A DNA stretch of 64,000 nt from Emticicia aquatilis (GCF_014644295.1 NZ_BMKK01000001.1:620001-684000); one strand, 5' to 3'. Shown: positions 7,322 to 16,840, numbered from the stretch's first letter. Made by a program: numbers and translations. The notes: generated by a model from the sequence alone, not told the origin.

Positions 7322-10300
7322 ATGAAAAAAATCTTTTACTTTTTAGTGGCTTTGTTGATAAGCCAAAATTTGCTTGCCGTTGATAAAACTTGGACAGGCT
7401 CTACCAGCACCAACTGGGCAACTGCCAGTAACTGGTCGCCGAGTGGCGTACCCGCTGCTGGTGATGTGGTCATTATAGATAACCTAACTAATGACCCTGT
7501 TGTTGTGAGTGGTACAACAGCTGATTGTAAAAATATTTATCTAAATACTGGTGCAACCTTGACTATCAATAGTGGTGCTACACTTAATGTATTGAATAAT
7601 GATGCATTCATTGCATTAGTAAATTTAACAAGTTCTACTATTACAAATAATGGCACTTTCAACATTAAATCAACTGGTACGTCCACTATAGGTTTTCTAT
7701 TTACGGACGGTAACTGTTCTCTCACAAACAGCGGTAATATTACACTTAATGTGTCGCATTCATGCTTTAATTTTAATTCAAATAGTTCATTAAATACAAT
7801 TACCAATAACTCTACAGGTGTTATTGATTTAAGTTTAAGTTCTGGGGTTGGTGTAAAGACGATTTCGGGTGCTTCGAATAACGTAGTAATAAATAATGGT
7901 ACGTTTAATTTTTCAAACACGGGTGCTTATTGTCTGGATTTAAGTAATAGTGGTAGCTTTACAAATAGTGGTACGCTAAATATTACGAGTGGATATGGCA
8001 TTTCAGCTCCAGCCACTACCTCTTTCTCAAATAATGCCTGTGGAAAAGTGATTATGTCTTCTGGTAACATTGAAAATAATGGCAATTTTACTAACAGTGG
8101 GTATGTCCAAACCAATGACATAACGAATAATTCTGGAATTTTCACTAATTTTGGTGTACTTAAATATGAATCAAAAATTGGAACAATTACCAATTCGGGC
8201 AACGGCTCTGTTATTGTAAATAATTCAACACCAATCTTTACTTATGGTGGCACATTCAATGGCACAGTCAATGGCATTTTTACTAATTCAACAGCCACAA
8301 CCTCAGCTGGTACATTTACCGCACCTAATACTTTTACGCCTTCGGGTTTGCCAAGTGGTTCACAAACGCTTTATGCCAAAATAACCCCGAGTGGTGGAGC
8401 TTGTACTTATGTAGTACCCTTCACTTACAATAATATTGTTCCGCCTGAAATTACTACTTCTGGTACGCTCTCAGCATTTTCAACATGCTCAGGTACTGCC
8501 TCTACCTCACAAAGTTTTACAGTCAATGGTACTAATTTAACTGCTAATATTAGTATAACAGCCCCAACTGGTTTTGAGATTGCGACTTCGGTAGGTGGTA
8601 CATACAGTAGTAGTTTAACCTTAACACAATCAGGTGGAAATGTAGCTACAACCTCAATATTTGTTCGTCTGAAATCAACTGCCACTGGCTCACCATCAGG
8701 GAATATAACTTGTGCTTCTTCGGGAGCAACTACTCAGAATGTAGCTGTTTCGGGTACAGTTACACCACTGCCAAGTGCAAGTATTTCTTATGCAGGAACA
8801 CCTTTCTGTAAAACTGCAAGCCCTGCAAATGTAACATTGACAGGCACAAGCGGTGGAACTTTCACATCCAGCCCAACTGGTTTAAGTTTGAGTGGAACAA
8901 ATGGCCAAGTCACACCAAGCACATCAACTGCAGGCACTTATACCGTAACATATACCATTGCAGCAAGTGGCGGTTGTGCGGCTGTAACTGCTACTACCAG
9001 CGTTACTATTAGTGACGCTCCAAATACAAGTTTTTCATACCCAGCGGCAGCCATTTGTAAAAGTGCGGGTACAACCGATATTACTCGTATAGGAACACCA
9101 TCAAGTGGCGGTACATTTTCATCAAGTCCATCGGGTTTGACACTAAACTCCAGTACAGGGCGAGTTACACCAAGTAGCTCAACCGCAAATACTTATACCG
9201 TAACACTTACAATCCCAGCATCAGGTGGTTGCCCAGTTTATACCACCACAACCGATCTTACGATTACTGCCGAACCAAGTGCAACAATTGGTTATGCTAA
9301 CAATGGCTATTGTACTACCGCTGGTGTTCAGAATGTTATTCGTAATGGTACATCGGGCGGAACATACTCTGCTACACCATCAGGATTAAGCATTGACACT
9401 AATACAGGACAAATTACGCCAAGTACGAGTACCCCTGGCAATTATACCGTTATTTACACCATTCCAGCTACTGGTGGGTGTAGTCAATTTCAAGCAAGTG
9501 ATATTGTCTCTATTAGCTCACCTGCCAGTGCCACGATTGCATACGCTGCCAGTGGATTTTGTAGTACTGATGGCACAAAAAGTGTGAATCGAACGGGAAC
9601 AGCTGGAGGAACATTTAGCTCGACACCTGCTGGCTTGAGTATTAATTCAAGCAGTGGATTAATCACACCGAGCAGTAGTTCAGTGGGAACTTATACCGTT
9701 ACTTACAGCATCGCAGCCACAAATGGTTGTCCTGCGTTTACAACTACCACAAGTGTTGCTATCTCTACGCCTCCGAGTGCTACGATAAGCTATACGGGTT
9801 CACCATTTTGCGGAGTTTCTACACCAATTAATGTTAGCAGAACTGGTACTGCAGGCGGAACATTTAGTTCAAGTCCCGCGGGGTTATCAATCAACCCAAG
9901 CACTGGACAAATCACTCCAAACACCAGCACTGCAGGCACTTACACGGTTACTTACTCAGTTTCGAGCAACTGTCCATTATTTACAACTACTGCCAGCGTA
10001 GCACTGAGTAGCCAACCAAGCGTGCCAACGAATGTTAGCACGAGTTCAAATTTACTTTGTGGTGGAGCAAGTGTTACCTTATCAGCTACTTGTGCTTCGG
10101 GTACTGTAACATGGTACAATCAAGCTATAGGTGGAACTTCTATTGGAAATAGCTCACCATTGTCACAAACACCTACGGCAAACACTACTTATTATGTAAG
10201 TTGTAGTAATGGAATTTGTGAAAGTAGTCGAACAGCTACCAATCCGGTAGTGATTGAAAGAGGCAATGGAGGAATCAGTACACCTTATACCAATAGCTCT

Positions 10301-13234
10301 TTTGTCACACAAAATAATTTGTATTATAATAAAATTACGCTCACTAAAGGAATAAGAGCCGATTCTGTGAAAGTTTTGGTCTTAGATGGTGGATTGGGCA
10401 TTCAAGGTAATGCTCGAATAAAATTTGCTATCTATTCTGACCTAAATGGCGAACCGAATACACTATTGGCAAGTTCGGATGGTAATGCTGCAGAAAATGC
10501 ACCATTCTTAGTAGGAGGTTTAAATAAATTTAGACTCAATACGTCTGCCTATTTGAGTTGTGGCACTTACTGGATTTCGTACGTACTCAGTAGTAATGAA
10601 TCAATTGCTGCCAATTTCCAAAATGGCGACCCTGTGCCTGACTCAGACACCAAATATTCACCATTCGCCTTTAGTAATGCCTTCCCAACAGTTAATAATC
10701 TTACGAAGTCAACAAATGGGTTTGCCTACAACGTCTATTTCTCTGGAGCAGCCGATTGTCAAATTGTAGCTCCTACAACTAATCAGAACGTAAATGTTTG
10801 TAGTGGAAGTTCGGCAACACTCACAGCCACTTGTACTTCGGGAACAGTTACTTGGTACACTTCAGCAACAGCAAGTGCAGGTACAGTTAGTTCTTCGTTC
10901 ATTACTCCTACAGTCAATTCTAATACAAGTTATTACGTAGCATGTGTTTCGGGAAATTGCACAAGTTCAAGAACTCAAGTTAATTTGACTGTTATAGCAC
11001 CACCTAATGTACAAATAAATGGCACTAACAATCTAAGTTGTGCTGTGAGCAGCGTTACAAGAACTGCTTCGGGGGGTGGAAACTACCTTTGGTCGAACGG
11101 TTTAGGTACTAATGCTACTGCAAACATCACAGCAGCTGGTATTTACACCGTAACCGTTACGGGTACTAATGGTTGTACGGCTTCGGCTACTACCACTGTA
11201 ACAAATGACGGAAGTTTACCAAACGTACAAATTACAGGTACGGATAACCTGTCTTGTGCCGTTACCTCTGTTACAAGAACGGCTTCAGGTGGTGGAAACT
11301 ACCTTTGGTCGAACGGTTTAGGTACTAATGCTACTGCAAACATTACCGTAGCTGGTATTTACACCGTAACCGTTACAGGTACTAATGGCTGTACCGCAAC
11401 AGCCACTACCTCCGTAACTAATGACGGGAGTTTACCTGACGTGCAAATTACAGGTACGGATAACCTGTCTTGTGCCGTTACCTCTGTTACAAGAACGGCT
11501 TCAGGTGGTGGAAACTACCTTTGGTCGAACGGTTTAGGTACTAATGCTACTGTAAATATTACAACAGCTGGTATTTACACCGTTACCGTTACGGGTACTA
11601 ATGGCTGTACTGCTACGGCCACTACCACTGTAACAAATGACGGAAGTTTACCGAACGTGCAAATTACGGGTACGGATAACCTATCTTGTGCCGTTACCTC
11701 TGTTACAAGAACGGCTTCAGGTGGTGGAAACTACCTTTGGTCGAACGGTTTAGGTACTAATGCTACTGTAAATATTACAACAGCTGGTATTTACACCGTA
11801 ACCGTTACGGGTACTAATGGCTGTACTGCAACAGCCACTACTACTGTAACAAATGACGGAAGTTTACCGAACGTGCAAATTACAGGTACTGATAATCTTT
11901 CTTGTACCATTTCAAGCGTAACAAGAACAGCTTCGGGGGGTGGAACTTACCTTTGGTCTAACGGTTTAGGAACTAATGCCAGTGTAAACATCACAACTGT
12001 AGGCACTTACACGGTTACAGTTACAGGTTCAAATGGTTGTACTGCTACGGCTACAACAAGTGTTTCTATAAGCAATAATTTACCCGTAACTGCTTCTAAT
12101 ACAGGACCTTTTCAAACAGGAAACACAATCCAATTAAATGCTTCTGGTGGTTCAAGTTACGCTTGGGTTGGGCCTAATAGTTTTGCCAGTACAATACAAA
12201 ACCCAAGCATTCCAAACGCTTTGGTTATTCATGCGGGTATTTATACCGTAACAGTTTCAAGTGGTAGTTGTACTGCTACTGCTACAACTAATGTTATTGT
12301 TAGTGAAGCGATTGACCCTTGCATTCCGATTATTGATTATCAATTTGTTAAAGCTGGTAATCCATATCAACCGTTGTTCAGTTTGACTAATGGCATAGCA
12401 ATCAATCAACTATCTGACCCTGTTTCGATTATCGCTGTTCCGATTTGCCCTACAATCAATATAGAAAGTTTATTGATGAAACTGCAAGGGCCAAATATGA
12501 ATGAGGAGATTCTTCAAAACGTCTCACCTTATGCTATATTCGATAATACCGCCAACAATGTAAATGGTCGAATTTTGCCCCCTGGTGTTTATACTTTGAC
12601 GGTAACAGGTTACAATCAAGACAATTTACTTGGAGGTATCAATTATGGCCCTGTCATTACAACTTTCACCATACTCCCAAATACTGCAAGTATCTCAACA
12701 CCAACTGTTTCTAAGACTACCGTTTGTATTGAAAGCACTTTAGATGTCAGTTTCTCGACGAGTGGAACATTTAATAATGCTAATCAATTCAGAGTAGAAT
12801 TGTCTGATGCGAATGGTAATTTCGGCAGTATTGCAAATATTGGAAATAATGGGAATAGTGCCAATTTCATTTATCCAACAATTATAGGTAACAGCAGTAC
12901 ATCTGGAACTATTAGTTGTATAATTCCAAGTAATATTGTAGGTGGTACAAATTATCGTATTCGTGTAGTTTCAACCGATGGTGTAAGTATAAGTCAAGTA
13001 AATGGTAGTCCAATTACGATTCATCCGAGAGATTTGAATTTGGTGAGTCCGACCGATGATTTTAGCACAAATATTGGCACTAAACAAGCCTCAAATAAAG
13101 TGACCGCAAGCAATAAAATCAGTGCAATAGCCAACGTAAATTACCAAGCTGGAAAAGCAATTATTTTGAATGCTGGTTTTGAAGCTAATGCAGGAGCGGT
13201 ATTTAAAGCCGAAATTAGAGGTTGCGAAAATTAA
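7322..13234 (+). CDS. Giant secreted Ig-like repeat protein (1970 residues)
   Basis: A Sec signal peptide (about 1-19, ending LLAV) is followed by a glycine/serine/threonine/asparagine-rich N-terminal third (TWTGSTSTNWATASNWSPSG onward) that looks like a parallel beta-helix. Five Ig-like repeats of about 83 residues follow (about 483-899, each ending near AGTYTVTYTI), then a discoidin-like non-repeated segment (about 985-1145). Next come five 72-residue repeats (1229-1588) containing NYLWSNGLGTNAT and GIYTVTVTGTNGCTA. The C-terminus (NVNYQAGKAIILNAGF, EANAGAVFKAEIRGCEN) resembles the '3-coathanger stack' end domain seen in exported Bacteroidetes proteins. The protein is probably displayed on or released from the cell surface as an adhesin. 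It lies behind a LytTR gene. No enzymatic domain was recognised. Confidence 0.85.
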   Translation: MKKIFYFLVALLISQNLLAVDKTWTGSTSTNWATASNWSPSGVPAAGDVVIIDNLTNDPVVVSGTTADCKNIYLNTGATLTINSGATLNVLNNDAFIALVNLTSSTITNNGTFNIKSTGTSTIGFLFTDGNCSLTNSGNITLNVSHSCFNFNSNSSLNTITNNSTGVIDLSLSSGVGVKTISGASNNVVINNGTFNFSNTGAYCLDLSNSGSFTNSGTLNITSGYGISAPATTSFSNNACGKVIMSSGNIENNGNFTNSGYVQTNDITNNSGIFTNFGVLKYESKIGTITNSGNGSVIVNNSTPIFTYGGTFNGTVNGIFTNSTATTSAGTFTAPNTFTPSGLPSGSQTLYAKITPSGGACTYVVPFTYNNIVPPEITTSGTLSAFSTCSGTASTSQSFTVNGTNLTANISITAPTGFEIATSVGGTYSSSLTLTQSGGNVATTSIFVRLKSTATGSPSGNITCASSGATTQNVAVSGTVTPLPSASISYAGTPFCKTASPANVTLTGTSGGTFTSSPTGLSLSGTNGQVTPSTSTAGTYTVTYTIAASGGCAAVTATTSVTISDAPNTSFSYPAAAICKSAGTTDITRIGTPSSGGTFSSSPSGLTLNSSTGRVTPSSSTANTYTVTLTIPASGGCPVYTTTTDLTITAEPSATIGYANNGYCTTAGVQNVIRNGTSGGTYSATPSGLSIDTNTGQITPSTSTPGNYTVIYTIPATGGCSQFQASDIVSISSPASATIAYAASGFCSTDGTKSVNRTGTAGGTFSSTPAGLSINSSSGLITPSSSSVGTYTVTYSIAATNGCPAFTTTTSVAISTPPSATISYTGSPFCGVSTPINVSRTGTAGGTFSSSPAGLSINPSTGQITPNTSTAGTYTVTYSVSSNCPLFTTTASVALSSQPSVPTNVSTSSNLLCGGASVTLSATCASGTVTWYNQAIGGTSIGNSSPLSQTPTANTTYYVSCSNGICESSRTATNPVVIERGNGGISTPYTNSSFVTQNNLYYNKITLTKGIRADSVKVLVLDGGLGIQGNARIKFAIYSDLNGEPNTLLASSDGNAAENAPFLVGGLNKFRLNTSAYLSCGTYWISYVLSSNESIAANFQNGDPVPDSDTKYSPFAFSNAFPTVNNLTKSTNGFAYNVYFSGAADCQIVAPTTNQNVNVCSGSSATLTATCTSGTVTWYTSATASAGTVSSSFITPTVNSNTSYYVACVSGNCTSSRTQVNLTVIAPPNVQINGTNNLSCAVSSVTRTASGGGNYLWSNGLGTNATANITAAGIYTVTVTGTNGCTASATTTVTNDGSLPNVQITGTDNLSCAVTSVTRTASGGGNYLWSNGLGTNATANITVAGIYTVTVTGTNGCTATATTSVTNDGSLPDVQITGTDNLSCAVTSVTRTASGGGNYLWSNGLGTNATVNITTAGIYTVTVTGTNGCTATATTTVTNDGSLPNVQITGTDNLSCAVTSVTRTASGGGNYLWSNGLGTNATVNITTAGIYTVTVTGTNGCTATATTTVTNDGSLPNVQITGTDNLSCTISSVTRTASGGGTYLWSNGLGTNASVNITTVGTYTVTVTGSNGCTATATTSVSISNNLPVTASNTGPFQTGNTIQLNASGGSSYAWVGPNSFASTIQNPSIPNALVIHAGIYTVTVSSGSCTATATTNVIVSEAIDPCIPIIDYQFVKAGNPYQPLFSLTNGIAINQLSDPVSIIAVPICPTINIESLLMKLQGPNMNEEILQNVSPYAIFDNTANNVNGRILPPGVYTLTVTGYNQDNLLGGINYGPVITTFTILPNTASISTPTVSKTTVCIESTLDVSFSTSGTFNNANQFRVELSDANGNFGSIANIGNNGNSANFIYPTIIGNSSTSGTISCIIPSNIVGGTNYRIRVVSTDGVSISQVNGSPITIHPRDLNLVSPTDDFSTNIGTKQASNKVTASNKISAIANVNYQAGKAIILNAGFEANAGAVFKAEIRGCEN
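8770..10019 (+). repeat. Five in-frame Ig-like repeats of about 250 bp
   Basis: Five units start near 8770, 9020, 9272, 9523 and 9773. They encode the pattern SATIxYxGxxFC, GTxGGTFSSxPxGLSIN, STGxITPSTSTAGTYTVTY and GCPxxTTT. They are clearly related in protein sequence but diverged in DNA, so this array is older than the 216-bp array downstream. They are coding repeats. Confidence 0.8.
11006..12085 (+). repeat. Five exact-length 216-bp tandem coding repeats
   Basis: Units begin at 11006, 11222, 11438, 11654 and 11870, each exactly 216 bp (72 codons). Copies 2, 3 and 4 are nearly identical over long stretches (for example the segment encoding GGGNYLWSNGLGTNAT), while the first and last are more diverged. 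That pattern suggests recent expansion or gene conversion in the middle of the array. Confidence 0.88.
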
Positions 13235-13238
13235 CATA

Positions 13239-13276
13239 AAAAGGGTCTCGTTTCAATTTTGAGCGAGACACTTTTT
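13239..13276. terminator. Bidirectional intrinsic terminator
   Basis: GTCTCG (13245-13250) pairs with CGAGAC (13264-13269), with an A-run on the left and CTTTTT on the right. It sits between convergent genes ending at 13234 and 13296 and can serve both strands. Confidence 0.75.
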
Positions 13277-13295
13277 CTATAAAATCATCAAAAAA

Positions 13296-14219
13296 TCACT
13301 TCATCAATTTTCTATCTTTTAGCCAATCTTCCATGCGGGCTGCCCATGTTTCTACTGGCCCTCTGCCTTTTTTCTTGAGTCCGTAGCCGTGGCCACCTTT
13401 TTCGTAAATGTGCATTTCTACTGGTACTTTATTTTTCTTACAGGCCAGAAAATATCCAATACTATTTTCGGGCTGCACACCATCGTCAGTTGTGCTTATT
13501 AAGAATGTTGGTGGAGTATCTTTTGTTACTTGTTTTTCGTTAGAATACAACTCCATTTTTTCAACTGGTGGATTTTTCCCAATCAAATTATCTCTCGAAC
13601 CGAAGTGCGTAAATTTATCGCTGAAAGTAATTACTGGGTAAATCAATAACGAAAAATCGGGTCTAACACTCACACTCGCATCCGTGATTTCGCCTACTTG
13701 GGTAGTAAAATGCGTTGAAGCAGTCGAAGCTAAATGGCCACCCGCCGAAAAGCCCATGATTCCAACTTTATCAGGCGAAATGCCATATTTTGCTGCATTT
13801 TTACGCACTATTCTAATAGCCTGTTGAGCATCTTGAAGCGGACGAATCTCGTCATTATCGAATAAATTTTCTTGCGGAAGGCGATATTTTAGCACAAAAG
13901 CCGTTACGCCACGCTCATTAAACCATTTGGCAATATCATGTCCTTCGTGGTCAATCGCCAATATTCCGTAGCCACCACCAGGGCAGATAATCACGGTAGC
14001 ATCAGAAGTTTTTTTCTTGGCTGGATACACATACAAAGCTGGTTGAGTCACATCTTTCACACGAGTAATTCCGTCAGTAGTCTTCGAGTCTTCTGGAATA
14101 TTAATACCCGCTTTCAAGCCAGGTGTTCCATCGGGATAGAGTAAAATTGTTTCACTGGATTGGGCGGATAAATCAGACAAAGTAGTCATTAGAAATAGGG
14201 CTAAAAAAAGTTTTTTCAT
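13296..14219 (-). CDS. Secreted alpha/beta hydrolase, acetyl-xylan-esterase-like
   Basis: The 307-residue product has a signal peptide (MKKLFLALFL to LSAQ, 1-20) and an alpha/beta-hydrolase fold of the BD-FAE/esterase-lipase type. The oxyanion segment CPGGGYG (79-85), nucleophile Ser158 in GFSAGG, an acid residue in STTDDGVQPENS and His in EKGGHGYG are all visible. Such enzymes deacetylate plant polysaccharides or hydrolyse small esters in the periplasm. The gene is alone on its strand, diverges from the Crp/Fnr gene and converges on the giant gene. The true substrate is not shown by sequence. Confidence 0.85.
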   Translation of the reverse strand: MKKLFLALFLMTTLSDLSAQSSETILLYPDGTPGLKAGINIPEDSKTTDGITRVKDVTQPALYVYPAKKKTSDATVIICPGGGYGILAIDHEGHDIAKWFNERGVTAFVLKYRLPQENLFDNDEIRPLQDAQQAIRIVRKNAAKYGISPDKVGIMGFSAGGHLASTASTHFTTQVGEITDASVSVRPDFSLLIYPVITFSDKFTHFGSRDNLIGKNPPVEKMELYSNEKQVTKDTPPTFLISTTDDGVQPENSIGYFLACKKNKVPVEMHIYEKGGHGYGLKKKGRGPVETWAARMEDWLKDRKLMK

Positions 14220-14342
14220 GAGTCATAGAGGCATATTATTTCTGCCAATCTGTTTATGGTGAATAGTTGAAGTACAAAGTTGAAAAAAAATATTGTTTCA
14301 CGAAGTTTTTCTGTGAATATTGTATGTAGTTTTTTCTATTCT

Positions 14343-14362
14343 AAATTCATCTTCATGAATTT
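14343..14362. promoter_or_regulatory. 20-bp palindrome AAATTCAT-CTTC-ATGAATTT upstream of the Crp/Fnr gene
   Basis: A perfect 8-bp inverted repeat with a 4-base centre lies 34 bases before the Crp/Fnr start codon, in the divergent region shared with the esterase gene. Its size suits a dimeric regulator, perhaps the Crp/Fnr protein itself, though the sequence is not the classical TGTGA-type site. Confidence 0.35.
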
Positions 14363-14395
14363 CTTAAATGCGAACAGGGTGTTCGCCCCACAGTT

Positions 14396-14974
14396 ATGCA
14401 GGAAGCTTTTCAACATTGTTTGGATTTTTTTCAACACATTCACCCGCTAAAACCAGCGAGTATCGAAGCTCTTTTGCCTTGCTTTTCATTGAAAAACTTC
14501 TCAAAAAAAGAGTTTTTGGTCAAACAAGGCCAAGTATCGGACGAACTTAACTTTGTTTATTCGGGAAGTGTACGAGAGTTTTTTGAAGATACCGATGCCA
14601 ACGAAACCAATACTTGGTTTGGACTCGAAAACTCGGTGGCAATTTCGACTTATAGTTTCTTTTCACAAAAACCAAGTTTAACCAATATTCAAGCACTCGA
14701 AGATGTGCAAGCCGTGGTTCTAAAACACAGCGACCTGCACAAACTTTTCGACCAATTCCACGACATCGAACGCCTCGGAAGGCTCATCGTTGAGCAATAT
14801 TTAGTACAAATCGAAGAAATGAAAATCATGCTTCAAACGCTTTCGGCACGAGAACGCTACGAATATATGATTAAACACAAACCCGAATTTATTCAACGTA
14901 TTCCGCTCAAATATTTAGCTTCTTTTTTGGGTATTCAGCTCGAAACGCTCAGCAGGGTTAGAAATCACAAGTAA
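14396..14974 (+). CDS. Crp/Fnr-family transcriptional regulator
   Basis: The 192-residue product has an N-terminal cyclic-nucleotide-binding-like beta-roll (about 20-115, with FLVKQGQVSDELNFVYSGSV) and a C-terminal winged-helix segment (LKYLASFLGIQLETLSRVRNH). This is the usual length for Bacteroidetes members of the family. No cysteine cluster of the Fnr Fe-S kind is visible, and the ligand is unknown. Its last 17 bases overlap, tail to tail, the end of the carbonic-anhydrase-like gene on the other strand. Its targets may include that gene group, but no direct evidence is visible. Confidence 0.85.
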   Translation: MQEAFQHCLDFFQHIHPLKPASIEALLPCFSLKNFSKKEFLVKQGQVSDELNFVYSGSVREFFEDTDANETNTWFGLENSVAISTYSFFSQKPSLTNIQALEDVQAVVLKHSDLHKLFDQFHDIERLGRLIVEQYLVQIEEMKIMLQTLSARERYEYMIKHKPEFIQRIPLKYLASFLGIQLETLSRVRNHK

Positions 14975-15713
14975 CAAATTTCTTAGTCAAATCAACTCTC
15001 TCTTTGGTTTCGAGATTCACATACTCAAAACGCCTGATTTCGTTAAACGAACCCATATCTGAATCACTATTTATCAGAATCGCTCCCATCAAAATCACAT
15101 ACTTACAGTTGTATTTGGTGGCTCTTGCCAATTCGATAATTCGCTTATCAATGGCCTCATAAATCACTTCGGTGGCTTCTTTTATAGGAAATTCGGCCGA
15201 AAGAATGCGGTCTTTTTCCTTCAATAAAATCTGCTCAATGGTATTCATCTGATAATCCATTTCGGTGATATTATTTGGTTCAATCAGATTATCAACCAGT
15301 TTGCTTAATGCCCCTTTAGCAGCACCGCAACATCCAGAATTTTTATGTTGACCAAAGCGGTGGATTTCGCCAATCGCTCCATTTTTGGAGACTCCAATGT
15401 GTGGGCCATAATAAATAAAAACTGCACCTTCGTCGGGTACGTGGCTGGCAAAAGCTCCCATTCCTGTCAGGCCTGTAAACGGAAAACCATCTAAACCGCC
15501 CATCTTAAACGGCCCCAAAAACTCGCTCGTGCGGGCAGGGTACTGAATGCTATTCACGTCATCGCTGCAAATACTATCAGCCAACATAATTTTGGAAGGC
15601 TCTAAATCAAGCACATTTTCAATAAAATCAATCATTCGATTTACTCCATCAATCGTCGTGATGGCATCAGGATAGTGCTGATGAATAATAGCAAGTTTTT
15701 CTCGTTTTTTCAT
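14958..15713 (-). CDS. LCIB-family beta-carbonic-anhydrase-like protein
   Basis: The 251-residue product looks like a member of the LCIB (limiting-CO2-inducible B) family, which includes structurally verified beta-type carbonic anhydrases interconverting CO2 and bicarbonate. Candidate zinc and active-site residues are Cys49-Ser-Asp51-Asp52 (SICSDDVN), His91 or His105 (YYGPHIGVS), and Cys128-Cys129 (NSGCCGAAKG). Also family-like are FLGPFKMGGLDGFPFTG (65-81) and the HVPDEGAVFIYYGPHIG block. There is no signal peptide or membrane segment. The gene begins 7 bases after a bestrophin gene and is surely co-transcribed with it. In Chlamydomonas, LCIB and bestrophin-like channels both serve inorganic-carbon uptake; a similar role here is inference. 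Confidence 0.78.
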   Translation of the reverse strand: MKKREKLAIIHQHYPDAITTIDGVNRMIDFIENVLDLEPSKIMLADSICSDDVNSIQYPARTSEFLGPFKMGGLDGFPFTGLTGMGAFASHVPDEGAVFIYYGPHIGVSKNGAIGEIHRFGQHKNSGCCGAAKGALSKLVDNLIEPNNITEMDYQMNTIEQILLKEKDRILSAEFPIKEATEVIYEAIDKRIIELARATKYNCKYVILMGAILINSDSDMGSFNEIRRFEYVNLETKERVDLTKKFVTCDF

Positions 15714-15720
15714 AAAGGTT

Positions 15721-16731
15721 CTAAAGTATGATGTTATTTTTTGGTTGTAAGGCGGGTGGTAAATCGGTTTCTCCGAGCATTTCTCTTAAATCAATTTCGA
15801 TGGTTCGGCTCATTTGCGAAATCGGCACATCGTTGGCACTTCCTTCAAATGGATTTTCGGTACTTTCACCGACTTGTTCGAGCGAAGTATAAACCCACGA
15901 AATCAGCACACTAAACGGCACAACCAACCAAACCATATAGCCTTGCATAAAGCCTGTGGTGGTTTCGTTGAGTTTGTCGAAATCTTTGAGCATACCAAAA
16001 GGTAGTAAAATGCAGAATAATTTAATAAAAAGTGAATTAATCGTGGCAAATTGACGTGGGTATGGGAAGTTTTTGATACGTTCAGATTTACCTTGATTAT
16101 CATAAAAATCTCGGATAATCTTTTCCATTTCCAAAAATCTGAAATTATCCAGCGAGCCATCATCAGCCAATTCTTTCAGCGTTTTCGATTGCAAACTCAA
16201 TATTTGCACAGCCCTATTTTTGGTCGTCAGGATATATTTCAGTTCTTCTTCCGAAAGATATTTTCCCAGTTCTGCTTCGAGCGAGGTTTCTCTTTCAGGA
16301 ATCACATAAAACTCTTTATATTCTTTGTTATAGGCTTTATTAGCTGTTTCCCATGCTCGACTATCTCGCATTTGATAACGTAGAGCCGTAAGCCACGCAA
16401 AATGTCGATAAACGAGTTCTTTTGATTTTTCGGGATTATTGACCACAAAATCTCGGCTCATGGTTCCCCAAGTGCGACTACTATTCAAAATTGCTCCCCA
16501 AATCTGGCGAGCCTCCCACGTGCGGCTATACGTTTGGGTATTTTTAAAACCCACAATGAAGGCAGTAGCAGTACCCAACAGAGCCACGACCGTCCACGGA
16601 ATAGCAAGCCATTCGAGGCCCAAAACTTCATATAAAACCGTTGGAATGATACCAATCAGTAGTAATTTATAGATATTTCTCCTTGTCCAAAGAAGAAACT
16701 CTTTCAGCGAATACGAAACTCCAGCGTGCAT
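15721..16731 (-). CDS. Bestrophin-family anion channel (first copy)
   Basis: The 336-residue product is a bacterial bestrophin (RFP-TM family). It has a cytoplasmic N-terminus, hydrophobic segments at about 17-35 and 40-65, and the conserved stretch VGFKNTQTYSRTWEARQIWG. Further helices lie near 230-250 and 265-285, followed by the C-terminal motif TENPFEGSANDVPISQMSRT and acidic helix EIDLREMLG. Bestrophins form pentameric anion channels that pass chloride and, in algae, bicarbonate; some bacterial homologues conduct cations, so selectivity is open. The LCIB-like gene follows after 7 bases and a K+ channel gene precedes by 109 bases on the same strand. A second bestrophin lies at 47819. Confidence 0.88.
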   Translation of the reverse strand: MHAGVSYSLKEFLLWTRRNIYKLLLIGIIPTVLYEVLGLEWLAIPWTVVALLGTATAFIVGFKNTQTYSRTWEARQIWGAILNSSRTWGTMSRDFVVNNPEKSKELVYRHFAWLTALRYQMRDSRAWETANKAYNKEYKEFYVIPERETSLEAELGKYLSEEELKYILTTKNRAVQILSLQSKTLKELADDGSLDNFRFLEMEKIIRDFYDNQGKSERIKNFPYPRQFATINSLFIKLFCILLPFGMLKDFDKLNETTTGFMQGYMVWLVVPFSVLISWVYTSLEQVGESTENPFEGSANDVPISQMSRTIEIDLREMLGETDLPPALQPKNNIIL

Positions 16732-16776
16732 GATTAATTATGAATGATTTTTTAAGGTTTTATTATTTTTTTTGGT

Positions 16777-16820
16777 CACGGAGTATCACAGAGTTAAATT
16801 CACAATGTTACACTAAGTTT
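16777..16820. repeat. 10-bp-period repeat CACGGAGTAT CACAGAGTTA ... CACTAAGTTT
   Basis: Four decamers with the common pattern CACnnAGTTn lie in the gap between the K+ channel and bestrophin genes (16777, 16787, 16801 and 16811, with a 4-base interruption). The element is related to the one at 87-118. It lies in the leader of the bestrophin-LCIB transcript if that is read from the K+ channel promoter. Confidence 0.5.
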
Positions 16821-16840
16821 TGCTCCCTGATACTACGTGT

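Noticed and set aside
7537-8202. Minus-strand open frames opposite the giant gene
   Set aside because: They are antisense shadows in low-complexity coding DNA, with no start signals or recognisable product.
11006-12085. Regular repeats resembling a CRISPR or satellite array
   Set aside because: Units are 216 bp, in frame with a clean long gene and encode Ig-like domains; no spacer structure exists.
7322-13234. Giant protein as type IX secretion cargo with a standard C-terminal sorting domain
   Set aside because: The end resembles a '3-coathanger' domain ending GCEN, not the usual type A/B sorting signal; route of export is left open.
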